Shown here: one piece after another, positions 1 to 5,674 of the stretch
How positions within the stretch are numbered: position 1 is the stretch's first letter
Layout: each line of letters starts with the position of its first letter
DNA from: an uncultured Oscillospiraceae bacterium
GTDB taxonomy: Bacteria > Bacillota > Clostridia > Oscillospirales > Oscillospiraceae
Assembly: GCA_934572365.1 (NCBI GenBank)
Contig: CAKTKX010000097.1
Coordinates: forward strand, 1-5,682
DNA: 5,682 nt
Direction: 5' to 3'
Translations under genes and position numbers: made by a program
The notes under the pieces: model-generated
Told to the model about the DNA's origin: nothing
What the model saw: the letters and a program-made list of their open reading frames with translations, nothing else
Database searches by the model: none

Positions 1-1
1 G

Positions 2-589
2 ACCTATACCTACACCGCTGACCGGGACGGCTTTGTGTGTGTCCATCTGAACCTGCCCAAGCGGAACGATTTCTACGTCAGCGTCAATGGCGTGGAGCTT
101 TACAAGGAGACCATCAGCCTGTCCCAGATGATCGCGGTAGGGGATGTGAAGACCGGAGATACGGTGGACATCCGCATCGAGTGCGACAAGGACGAGAGCA
201 GCACCATGACTGTCAGCGCCGCCGTTCTCAACGGGGAGCGGTTCGCGCGGGGCTATGAAATCCTGTCGGCGTCCCAGCTGAATCTGACGAAGTTCCGCTC
301 CACGCTGGTGGAGGGAACCATCGACTGCGACCGGGACGGCCTGCTGTATACCTCCGTTCCGCAAAACGGAAACTGGAGCGTCAAGGTGGACGGCAAGCCT
401 GCCGAGATTAAACTGGTAGGGGACTGCATGGTGGCCGTGAATCTGACGGAGGGCGTCCACACCGTTCGCCTGACGTATCACAACGCCGCGTTCAGCCTGG
501 GCTGGAAGATCAGCCTTGCCTGCGCCGCCGTCTTCGGCGGTCTGGCGTGGAGCGTCTACAGACCGGACGAAAAGAAACGCAAAAAGTAA
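2..589 (+). CDS. YfhO-family membrane protein, C-terminal part (5' end outside window)
   Basis: This is the last 195 codons of a larger gene; the frame is open from the first full codon at position 2, so the GTG at 35 is internal and not a start. The encoded part is mostly an extracytoplasmic beta-rich region. It ends with a segment of YfhO type: L-L-Y-T-S-V-P, then N-W-S-V-K-V-D-G-K, then E-G-V-H-T-V-R-L-T-Y. A final hydrophobic helix follows (about LGWKISLACAAVFGGLAWSV) and a short basic tail rich in Lys and Arg. YfhO proteins are large multi-pass GT-C-fold membrane proteins; characterised Bacillus and Listeria members take part in glycosylating lipoteichoic acid. The catalytic and multi-pass N-terminal part cannot be seen, so the substrate is unknown. 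The gene ends three bases before a shared terminator hairpin and converges on mnmA. Family assignment is fairly sure; function is inferred from the family only. Confidence 0.82.
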   Translation, partial: TYTYTADRDGFVCVHLNLPKRNDFYVSVNGVELYKETISLSQMIAVGDVKTGDTVDIRIECDKDESSTMTVSAAVLNGERFARGYEILSASQLNLTKFRSTLVEGTIDCDRDGLLYTSVPQNGNWSVKVDGKPAEIKLVGDCMVAVNLTEGVHTVRLTYHNAAFSLGWKISLACAAVFGGLAWSVYRPDEKKRKK

Positions 590-592
590 TAA

Positions 593-629
593 ATACGCTG
601 CCATCTCCCAACCGGGGATGGCAGCGTAT
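593..629. terminator. Bidirectional intrinsic terminator between yfhO-like gene and mnmA
   Basis: The left arm (593-609) and right arm (614-629) pair as 13 perfect base pairs, a one-base T bulge, then 3 more G-C pairs around an AACC loop. On the plus strand the hairpin is followed by GTTTT, whose T run overlaps the mnmA stop codon. On the minus strand it is followed by TTATTACTTTTT. The stem starts three bases after the yfhO-like stop and lies three bases beyond the mnmA stop, so one element can end both convergent transcripts. The plus-strand T run is short (four), so termination may be stronger in the mnmA direction. Confidence 0.88.
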
Positions 630-632
630 GTT

Positions 633-1715
633 TTACCGGATTGCCTCCGTGATGGTGCCTCCGCCGACCACCAGGTCGCCTTGGTATACCACCACCGCCT
701 GACCGGGGGTGACGGCACGCTGAGGAACGTCGAATTCCACCCGGGCAAAGCCGTCCGCTTCGGGATAGACGGTGCCGGGCTGCTCCGTCTGGCTGTGGCG
801 GGTCTTGACCGTTACCCTGACCGGCTCCGTCAGCTCTGGGAAGGGATACCAGACCCAGTTGTTTCCCCGCAGGGCGGAGGAAAACAGCGCCTCATTCGGC
901 CCCACGGTGACGGTATTCTTCTCCATATCCTTTCCGCAGACGTATACCGGCGCGCCCATGGCCAGACCCAGCCCCTTGCGCTGTCCCAGGGTGTAGCACA
1001 CCGCGCCCCGGTGTTTCCCCACCACGCGGCCGGTTTCGTCCAGAAAATCCCCGGCGGGGTAGTGCTTACCTGTGTAGCGTTCCAGAAAGGCCGCGTAGTC
1101 GCCGTCCGGGACGAAGCAGATGTCCTGAGAGTCGTGCTTCCGGGCGTTGAGGAAGCCGTTTTCCTCCGCAATGGCGCGTACCTCCTGCTTGGTCAGGCCG
1201 CCCAGGGGAAACTGAATCCGGGAAAGCTGCTCCTGATTCAGACAGGCGAGGAAATAGGTCTGATCCTTGGCCTTGTCCGCCGCCTTATATAATAGGTGTC
1301 TGTCGCCGGACTTCCTTACTTGCGCGTAATGCCCGGACACCACGCAGTCACACTCCAGTTCCAGAGCGCGGCGGAGAAGCCGGTCGAATTTCAGATACCG
1401 GTTGCAGTCAATGCAGGGGTTGGGGGTGCCGCCGCATTCGTAGCAGCTGACAAATTTTTGGATGACCTGCCGCTCGAAATCGTCCTTGAAGTTGAACACG
1501 TAGTGGGGAATTCCCAGACGTCTGGCTACGCTGCGGGCGTCCTCCACGTCGTCCAGACTACAGCAGGTGTGCCCCTTTTCCAGACCGATCATATCATTGT
1601 CGTACAGCCGCATGGTCGCGCCGATACATTCGTAACCCGCGCGGAGCATCAGCAGCGCCGCCACGGAGCTGTCCACGCCCCCCGACATGCCGATCAGCGC
1701 CTTCTTGCCGTCCAT
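633..1715 (-). CDS. mnmA: tRNA-specific 2-thiouridylase MnmA
   Basis: This cytoplasmic enzyme uses ATP to adenylate and then thiolate U34 of the tRNAs for Lys, Glu and Gln, giving the 2-thio part of 2-thiouridine-type wobble bases. Sulfur comes from a cysteine desulfurase, directly or through a relay. The 360-residue length is normal for the family. The N-terminal PP-loop motif GMSGGVDSS is at residues 9-17. A TCCSLDDVEDAR segment lies at 50-61, and TPNPCIDCN at 97-105 holds the first catalytic cysteine (Cys101). SGHYAQV (127-133) and KDQTYFL (150-156) are also conserved. The second catalytic cysteine is Cys200 in SQDICF. The C-terminal beta-barrel part (about 230-360) carries the GQRKGLG motif. 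The ATG start is supported by GGGAGGG five bases upstream and by a promoter only about 20 bases further out. The gene is alone on its strand here and looks intact. Confidence 0.97.
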   Translation of the reverse strand: MDGKKALIGMSGGVDSSVAALLMLRAGYECIGATMRLYDNDMIGLEKGHTCCSLDDVEDARSVARRLGIPHYVFNFKDDFERQVIQKFVSCYECGGTPNPCIDCNRYLKFDRLLRRALELECDCVVSGHYAQVRKSGDRHLLYKAADKAKDQTYFLACLNQEQLSRIQFPLGGLTKQEVRAIAEENGFLNARKHDSQDICFVPDGDYAAFLERYTGKHYPAGDFLDETGRVVGKHRGAVCYTLGQRKGLGLAMGAPVYVCGKDMEKNTVTVGPNEALFSSALRGNNWVWYPFPELTEPVRVTVKTRHSQTEQPGTVYPEADGFARVEFDVPQRAVTPGQAVVVYQGDLVVGGGTITEAIR

Positions 1716-1720
1716 AAAAT

Positions 1721-1727
1721 CCCTCCC
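1721..1727 (-). promoter_or_regulatory. Ribosome binding site of mnmA
   Basis: Read on the minus strand, GGGAGGG lies five bases before the ATG at 1715-1713. It fixes the start choice for mnmA, since no other in-frame start has a comparable site. Confidence 0.85.
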
Positions 1728-1741
1728 GATGACTTTTTTTG

Positions 1742-1770
1742 AGTATATCAGCGGAAAAGAAGAATGTCAA
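1742..1770 (-). promoter_or_regulatory. Sigma-A-type promoter of mnmA
   Basis: On the minus strand a perfect -35 TTGACA (1770-1765) is followed after exactly 17 bases by TATACT (1747-1742), one base from the -10 consensus. Transcription would start near 1735 in an A-rich stretch, giving a leader of about 20 bases that contains little beyond the ribosome site. I see no operator or riboswitch, so this looks like a housekeeping promoter. Confidence 0.88.
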
Positions 1771-1906
1771 CGGAGAAAACCCGACGGGCAGGAAAAAAGA
1801 ATGACATTTTCTGCACTGAAAAACGGCATGTTTTCCGAGAATATGACAGAAACGGTATACAATACGGGAAGAAAAGAGAAGGGGGAAGCTTTTTGGTAAA
1901 ACAAAC

Positions 1907-1923
1907 TGTAACAAAAATGTAAT
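1907..1923 (+). promoter_or_regulatory. Candidate WalR (YycF) binding box
   Basis: Two direct half-sites, TGTAAC (1907-1912) and TGTAAT (1918-1923), are separated by five A residues, so they repeat every 11 bases, one helical turn. This fits exactly the published WalR/YycF consensus TGTWAH-N5-TGTWAH of Bacillus and Staphylococcus, where WalRK controls wall hydrolases and SH3/LysM wall proteins. The box ends 17 bases before the -35 of the downstream wall-protein gene, a place from which activation is plausible. A further single TGTAAA (1949-1954) sits between -35 and -10. Another OmpR-family regulator such as PhoP, which also reads direct repeats with an 11-base period, is the main alternative. 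Confidence 0.5.
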
Positions 1924-1940
1924 TTTTTTCAAAAAAGGGG

Positions 1941-1969
1941 TTGCAATTTGTAAACACCTCTGTTATAAT
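1941..1969 (+). promoter_or_regulatory. Strong sigma-A-type promoter of the SH3-repeat protein gene
   Basis: TTGCAA (1941-1946) and a perfect TATAAT (1964-1969) are separated by 17 bases. A TG one base upstream of the -10 (1961-1962) makes it an extended -10 promoter. Directly upstream, about 1911-1936 is almost pure A and T, with T7 and A6 runs, as expected of an UP element contacted by the RNA polymerase alpha subunits. The start point should be near 1976, leaving a leader of about 30 bases. The gene is probably highly expressed. Confidence 0.88.
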
Positions 1970-1972
1970 ATG

Positions 1973-2004
1973 GCTACTTACATAAGAGCAAAGGAGTAAG
2001 TAGC
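1973..2004 (+). promoter_or_regulatory. Inverted repeat around the Shine-Dalgarno of the SH3-repeat protein gene
   Basis: GCTACTTAC (1973-1981) and GTAAGTAGC (1996-2004) are perfect 9-base inverted repeats separated by 14 bases. The ribosome site AAGGAG (1991-1996) lies almost wholly in the loop, and the right arm ends just before the ATG at 2006. In RNA this could be a 5' hairpin that displays the ribosome site or stabilises the message. The predicted start near 1976 falls inside the left arm, so only about six of the nine pairs may be transcribed. A DNA operator just downstream of the start point is the alternative. Confidence 0.6.
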
Positions 2005-2005
2005 T

Positions 2006-2092
2006 ATGAAAAAGAGAATTGTGTGTGTGTTATTAACTCTGATCATGCTGGTCAGCCTGGTGCCCGCCACCGCTCTGACCGCGTCTGCTGCT
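2006..2092 (+). other. Sec signal peptide of the SH3-repeat protein
   Basis: Residues 1-29 have the classical form: basic start MKKR, a hydrophobic core of about 15 residues (IVCVLLTLIMLVSLV), then a short polar stretch ending in Ala-Ser-Ala-Ala. Cleavage is likely after Ala28 (A-S-A) or Ala29 (S-A-A). The core has no lipobox cysteine at the cleavage site, so the protein is exported as a soluble or wall-bound product, not a lipoprotein. Confidence 0.92.
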
Positions 2093-5000
2093 TCGCTGAA
2101 GACCAGTGAGGCCGCGATTACGATCATGAAGAAGCTAGCTATTTTTAAGAAGGACTGCTATCAGGTACCCGGTACCAATGAATTCCGCATTGGTTACGGT
2201 ACGATCTGCTCTGAGAAGCATAAGACGACGTATAAGGACGGAAAGGTTCAGGACAGCGCTGATGCAGGCAAGCACTCCGTCACCCAGGCGCAGGCTGACC
2301 AGGCTCTGCGCAAGCTGATTCTGGATTTGGACGCGAAGGTCAACTCCTTTGCTTCCGCCAACAGCCTGACCCTGTCCCAGTGCCAGCATGACGCTCTGGT
2401 TCTGTTCACCTTCGACGTGGGCGATTCCTGGATGAGCGGCAGCGGCGTTGTCAAGAGCGCCATCGTCAGCAAGGCCGACACCAATGACCTGCTGAAGGCC
2501 ATGAGCGACTGGGCGGGCAATCAGGATGATTTCCGCCGCAGAAAGATTGAAGTCAATATGTACAAGAACGGGATTTATTCCGATGTAACGCCCAGCAGCT
2601 TCGGCACCGTTACATACAATCCCGATGGCGGCGTCATAGCTCCGAACTATGCGACCTCCTACACCTTGCTCTTTGACACGTCCAAGACTTCCAAGCATAT
2701 CCCGGCTCCCACCAGAAACGGCTACAAGTTCATGGGCTGGTACTCCGCGCAGTATGACGGCACTCTGGTTCCCTCTCTGACGGGCAGCTATAACGGTAAG
2801 ACGCTGTGGGCCGGCTGGCAGGCAACCTCTGTGACGGCCAACAATGCCAATGACCTTACTTACGTGCATGGCATCAATGAGACGCTGAAGGTGTCCCAGC
2901 TGGTTTCTCTGGATGTCTACCCCGTTCCTACCAAGAAGAACGTGAAGCCTTTCCGCACCATCAATAAGGACACTGCCACCGTTACCGCGATCAAGGACTT
3001 TATCGACGACGATGGCAACAGATGGTGCAAGCTGTCCGCTGCGGGAGACGGATGGGTTCTGCTCAAGACCTCCGGACAGAGCGACAGCGGCAATACCGAA
3101 TACACCGGCGGCAAGATCGATGTGACCGTCACGGTCACCAACGCCTATGTCAACAGACGTGCCAGCGACAGCGCTTCCAGCGCCCTGACCGGTTCCTACA
3201 AGGCCGGCACAAAGCTGAAGATCGTCGCCACCAACGGAGCCAAGACCTGGGGTCAGGTGGAAGAAAACGGCGTGGCCGTTGGCTGGGTCGCCCTGATGTA
3301 CACCGACTGGAGCACCGTCTATGACGGCTCCGCTCCCAGCGACGCCAACAACACCACCCCCATTGCCACGGCGACCGTTACCTACAACGGCTACCTGAAC
3401 GCCCGCAGCGATCCCGGTGTGGACAACAAGATCGTCGGCGGCTTTGCAAAGGATACCACGGTCAATGTTTTCGAGATTCGCACGGTCAACGGCCACCGCT
3501 GGGGTCGTACCTCCTCCGGCTGGATCTGCCTGACCTACACCACCGTAAAGATGCTCACCGATAAGAACGTTTCCGACACGGGCGTTCTGGACTACGCTTT
3601 CGAGGTCACTCTCGTGAACTCCGGCGCCGATCTCTCCACCTATGTGCAGCCCACTACCAATTCCAACAACAGCGACACCATCAAGGCGGGTACCACGGGT
3701 CTTAAGATCACCAACGCGGCGGTTGCTGACGGCGTGATCTGGGTGAAGGCGCACTGGACGGTCAAGGAGACCGACAAGGACGGTAAGACCAACGTGATTG
3801 CCAAGTCCGGCTGGGCAACCTACAGTAACTTTAACCTTGTCCCGACCAAGTTCACGGTTGTCAGCGACAGCCTGAACATCAGAAAGGCTGCCGGCAGCGA
3901 CAACGAGTTCGTATTCAAGCTCACCAAGGGCGTGGAAGTGGAAGTCCACGAGATCAAGCTCGTGGGCGAGGAAATCTGGGGCAAGATCGTGGGATATACT
4001 CCGACGACCGGCAGCGGCATTGAGAACTACGACGGCTGGATCAATCTGGCTTCCAACTATGTCAAGCGCTCCACCAAGATCTCCCTCGACGGAAGCACCA
4101 AGGGTGCCATCGGCACCGGCACCGTTGTGAACGCGGATTCCGTCCGTGTCCGTATGACCGGCGCTCTGTACGGCCAGGTTCTGGGCAGCATCAACCGCGG
4201 CACCAAGGTGGCCGTTCTGGAAGAGAAGGACGGCTGGTACAAGATCGACTTCGACGTGGATAACAACAGCGCCACCGACAGCTGGATCTACGGTCAGTAT
4301 CTGGAAGTCAAGATGGGTACTGTGGATTCCGATACGTCGAATTCCGGTAGCAACGGCACCGGCACGACAAAGACCGACGGCACCGGCAAGGGCATTGTGG
4401 CCAACACCTACACGGGCGTAAACGTCCGCAGCGGCGCGGGCATCGGCTACAACATCGTGGGCAAGATTCTCAACGGCACGGAAGTGACCATCCTGGAGGT
4501 CAAGCTCGTCGGCACCGCCAAGTGGGGCCGCGTGACCCAGGGCTGGATTTGCATGGACTACGTTACCATGATCTCCTACGACGATATCCCCGGCAACAAC
4601 AGCAATAACGGCAGCAGCGGCAACAAGGGCACCGGCGTGGACTCCTTCGACGAGGTTGAGAGAACCACCACCACCGCCGTTTACACCGGCTCTGTCAAGG
4701 CCAATACCACCGTTTACAAGACGCCCAACCCGAATCTGGAAAACAACACGGTTCGTACCATCAGTGCGGGCGAGAACATCACCATCCATGAGCTGACGGC
4801 TGTTACCCTGGAGATTTACGAGGGCGACAAGACGGATAAGAAGAATGAGGACAACGACGTCGAAACCGTTGTCAAGCAGACCTCCTACTGGGCGCGCATC
4901 AACGACGGCTGGATCAAGGATCCCGACGTGAACATCCAGCTGAATGCTCTGGACGAGAAGGTTCACACCCTGACCGGCGCATCCGAGCTGAATGTGCGCA

Positions 5001-5674
5001 AGGCCGCCGGAACCGACAATGAGAGCCTGGGCAAGCTGAAGAAGGGCGATCAGGTTCCCGTGACCAAGCTGGAGATCGTGAAGGATTCCGGCGCCAGAAC
5101 CCTCACCGTTTGGGGTCGTGTGGAAACCAGCGACGGCATCGTGGGCTACTGCGACCTGAGCTACATGTCCGAAGGCGCTCTGTATGAGAAGGACAAGAAC
5201 ACCACCACCACGACGCCTACGACTGCTTCTACTCCTACCATCGGCAGCACCGGCAACACCGGCAACGGCGGCTTCGTGAACAACGCCGGCGGCTACAAGT
5301 ACACCGGCAAGGTCATCAACACCGAGTCTCTGAATGTCCGTGTCACCGCCTCCACCGGCGCCAAGAAGGCTACCACATTGAAGAAGGGTGCCAACCTGGT
5401 GATCTATGAGACCAAGATCTCCGAGGATATGGCATGGGGTCGCTGCGACGCAGGCTGGGTCTACCTGTACTACGTCGACATGACTCCCGCCAGCGGCAGC
5501 AGCGCCATCGACGCCCGGGTGGTGTACACCGACAACACCATCATCTACACGGATAACGCCGCGTCCTCCGTCGCAGGTACCTATTCCAGAATGTCCGTCA
5601 TCGACATTTACGAATACGTTGGCGACATGGCCCGCACCGATCTGGGCTGGGTCAGCACCGGCAATCTGCTGTAA
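2006..5674 (+). CDS. Large secreted GH24-like / Flg_new / multi-SH3 cell-wall protein
   Basis: This is a complete 1222-residue exported protein. In order it has a signal peptide (1-29), a GH24 phage-lysozyme-like domain (about 31-192), a Listeria-Bacteroides repeat (about 200-272), and about eleven SH3-like modules (about 284-1222). Flexible Gly/Ser/Thr/Asn linkers lie near 771-794, 858-880 and 1062-1095. No LPXTG signal, anchor helix or surface-layer domain is seen, so retention at the wall would depend on the SH3 modules, a class that often binds peptidoglycan. The GH24 domain appears to lack its catalytic residues, so calling this a lysozyme would be unsafe. The ATG has AAGGAG nine bases upstream and a strong promoter, with a WalR-like box further up. 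The gene is monocistronic as far as visible; only eight bases follow the stop, so its terminator is outside the window. The domain calls are solid; the biological role is unknown. Confidence 0.93.
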   Translation: MKKRIVCVLLTLIMLVSLVPATALTASAASLKTSEAAITIMKKLAIFKKDCYQVPGTNEFRIGYGTICSEKHKTTYKDGKVQDSADAGKHSVTQAQADQALRKLILDLDAKVNSFASANSLTLSQCQHDALVLFTFDVGDSWMSGSGVVKSAIVSKADTNDLLKAMSDWAGNQDDFRRRKIEVNMYKNGIYSDVTPSSFGTVTYNPDGGVIAPNYATSYTLLFDTSKTSKHIPAPTRNGYKFMGWYSAQYDGTLVPSLTGSYNGKTLWAGWQATSVTANNANDLTYVHGINETLKVSQLVSLDVYPVPTKKNVKPFRTINKDTATVTAIKDFIDDDGNRWCKLSAAGDGWVLLKTSGQSDSGNTEYTGGKIDVTVTVTNAYVNRRASDSASSALTGSYKAGTKLKIVATNGAKTWGQVEENGVAVGWVALMYTDWSTVYDGSAPSDANNTTPIATATVTYNGYLNARSDPGVDNKIVGGFAKDTTVNVFEIRTVNGHRWGRTSSGWICLTYTTVKMLTDKNVSDTGVLDYAFEVTLVNSGADLSTYVQPTTNSNNSDTIKAGTTGLKITNAAVADGVIWVKAHWTVKETDKDGKTNVIAKSGWATYSNFNLVPTKFTVVSDSLNIRKAAGSDNEFVFKLTKGVEVEVHEIKLVGEEIWGKIVGYTPTTGSGIENYDGWINLASNYVKRSTKISLDGSTKGAIGTGTVVNADSVRVRMTGALYGQVLGSINRGTKVAVLEEKDGWYKIDFDVDNNSATDSWIYGQYLEVKMGTVDSDTSNSGSNGTGTTKTDGTGKGIVANTYTGVNVRSGAGIGYNIVGKILNGTEVTILEVKLVGTAKWGRVTQGWICMDYVTMISYDDIPGNNSNNGSSGNKGTGVDSFDEVERTTTTAVYTGSVKANTTVYKTPNPNLENNTVRTISAGENITIHELTAVTLEIYEGDKTDKKNEDNDVETVVKQTSYWARINDGWIKDPDVNIQLNALDEKVHTLTGASELNVRKAAGTDNESLGKLKKGDQVPVTKLEIVKDSGARTLTVWGRVETSDGIVGYCDLSYMSEGALYEKDKNTTTTTPTTASTPTIGSTGNTGNGGFVNNAGGYKYTGKVINTESLNVRVTASTGAKKATTLKKGANLVIYETKISEDMAWGRCDAGWVYLYYVDMTPASGSSAIDARVVYTDNTIIYTDNAASSVAGTYSRMSVIDIYEYVGDMARTDLGWVSTGNLL
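2096..2581 (+). other. GH24 lysozyme-like domain, apparently catalytically dead
   Basis: Residues 31-192 match the GH24 (phage-type lysozyme) pattern: S-E-x4-I-x-K-K-L near the start, R-I-G-Y-G-T at 61-66, a Gln/Ala-rich helix with two D-A-containing segments, L-T-L-S-Q-x-x-x-D-A-L-V-L-F-T-F-D-V-G at 121-139, and R-R-R-K-I-E-V-N-M-Y-K-N-G-I-Y-S at 177-192. Family members normally read F-E-G-F-x4-Y-x-D ... T-I/V-G-Y-G, with Glu, Asp and Thr catalytic. Here the same positions read L-A-I-F-x4-Y-Q-V ... R-I-G-Y-G. The expected catalytic residues are therefore Ala45, Val54 and Arg61. The fold is probably kept and could still bind glycan. Asp50 and Glu59 are nearby acids that might in principle substitute, so loss of activity is inference from an alignment done by eye. 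Confidence 0.78.
2603..2821 (+). other. Listeria-Bacteroides repeat (Flg_new) domain
   Basis: Residues 200-272 show the usual order of this small beta-grasp-like repeat: V-T-Y-N-P-D-G-G at 202-209, P-A-P-T-R-N-G-Y-K-F-M-G-W-Y at 233-246, a G-T-L-V-P turn at 252-256, and a closing K-T-L-W-A-G-W at 265-271. Such repeats occur in internalin B and many clostridial surface proteins, usually as spacers or adhesive modules. There is a single copy here, joining the lysozyme-like domain to the SH3 chain. Confidence 0.85.
2855..5671 (+). repeat. Array of about eleven SH3-like (SH3b) modules
   Basis: The approximate module limits in residues are 284-355 (divergent), 370-436, 452-516, 528-612 (divergent), 613-687, 702-769, 795-856, 888-980 (with a charged insertion), 984-1056, 1096-1160 and 1168-1222 (short, C-terminal). 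The best copies share the bacterial SH3 pattern: L/V-N-V/I-R near the start (Y-L-N-A-R, S-L-N-I-R, G-V-N-V-R, E-L-N-V-R, S-L-N-V-R), a K-G or N-G turn before a V-x-V strand, a W-G-R/K/Q strand, and a final G-W-I/V-x-L/M-x-Y. Bacterial SH3 modules commonly bind peptidoglycan stems or bridges. The copies are clearly diverged from one another at DNA level, so this is an old array and not a recent tandem expansion. Confidence 0.85.

Noticed and set aside
35..37. GTG as a possible start of a short 184-residue gene.
   Set aside because: The same frame is open back to position 2 with YfhO-like sequence continuing, and there is no ribosome site before it. It is an internal valine codon of a truncated gene.
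516..1292. A 258-codon plus-strand open frame antisense to mnmA.
   Set aside because: It overlaps the yfhO-like end, the terminator and mnmA, has no family motif, and is a codon-bias shadow of a well-supported gene.
1820..1836. AAAAC-GGCAT-GTTTT inverted repeat followed by Cs, as a terminator or operator.
   Set aside because: The stem is only five A/T-rich pairs, and no adjacent gene end needs a terminator here.
1856..1863. TATACAAT as a second plus-strand -10 element in the intergenic region.
   Set aside because: No acceptable -35 lies 16-18 bases upstream. The downstream promoter at 1941-1969 is far better and well placed.
1893..1922. A tiny TTG-started frame of nine codons preceded by GGGGG, as a possible leader peptide.
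   Set aside because: It overlaps the WalR-like box and lies upstream of the predicted transcript start, so it would probably not be transcribed, and there is no attenuator structure after it.
2163..2175. Repeated GGTACC C GGTACC, as a possible operator or recombination site.
   Set aside because: It lies inside the lysozyme-like coding sequence (Val-Pro-Gly-Thr), is short, and has no further structure around it.
3122..3138. A near-perfect palindrome, GTGACCGTCACGGTCAC.
   Set aside because: It is explained by the alternating Val-Thr codons of a beta strand in an SH3 module; no regulatory role is expected inside the gene.
2135..4966. A 943-codon open frame on the minus strand, antisense to the large SH3 protein gene.
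   Set aside because: Its length is striking, but it follows from the biased codons of the real gene, which rarely place stop complements in that frame. The translation is low-complexity Val/Gly/Ala/Asp-rich with no signal peptide, domain or convincing ribosome site, and it stays wholly inside a gene with clear domains.
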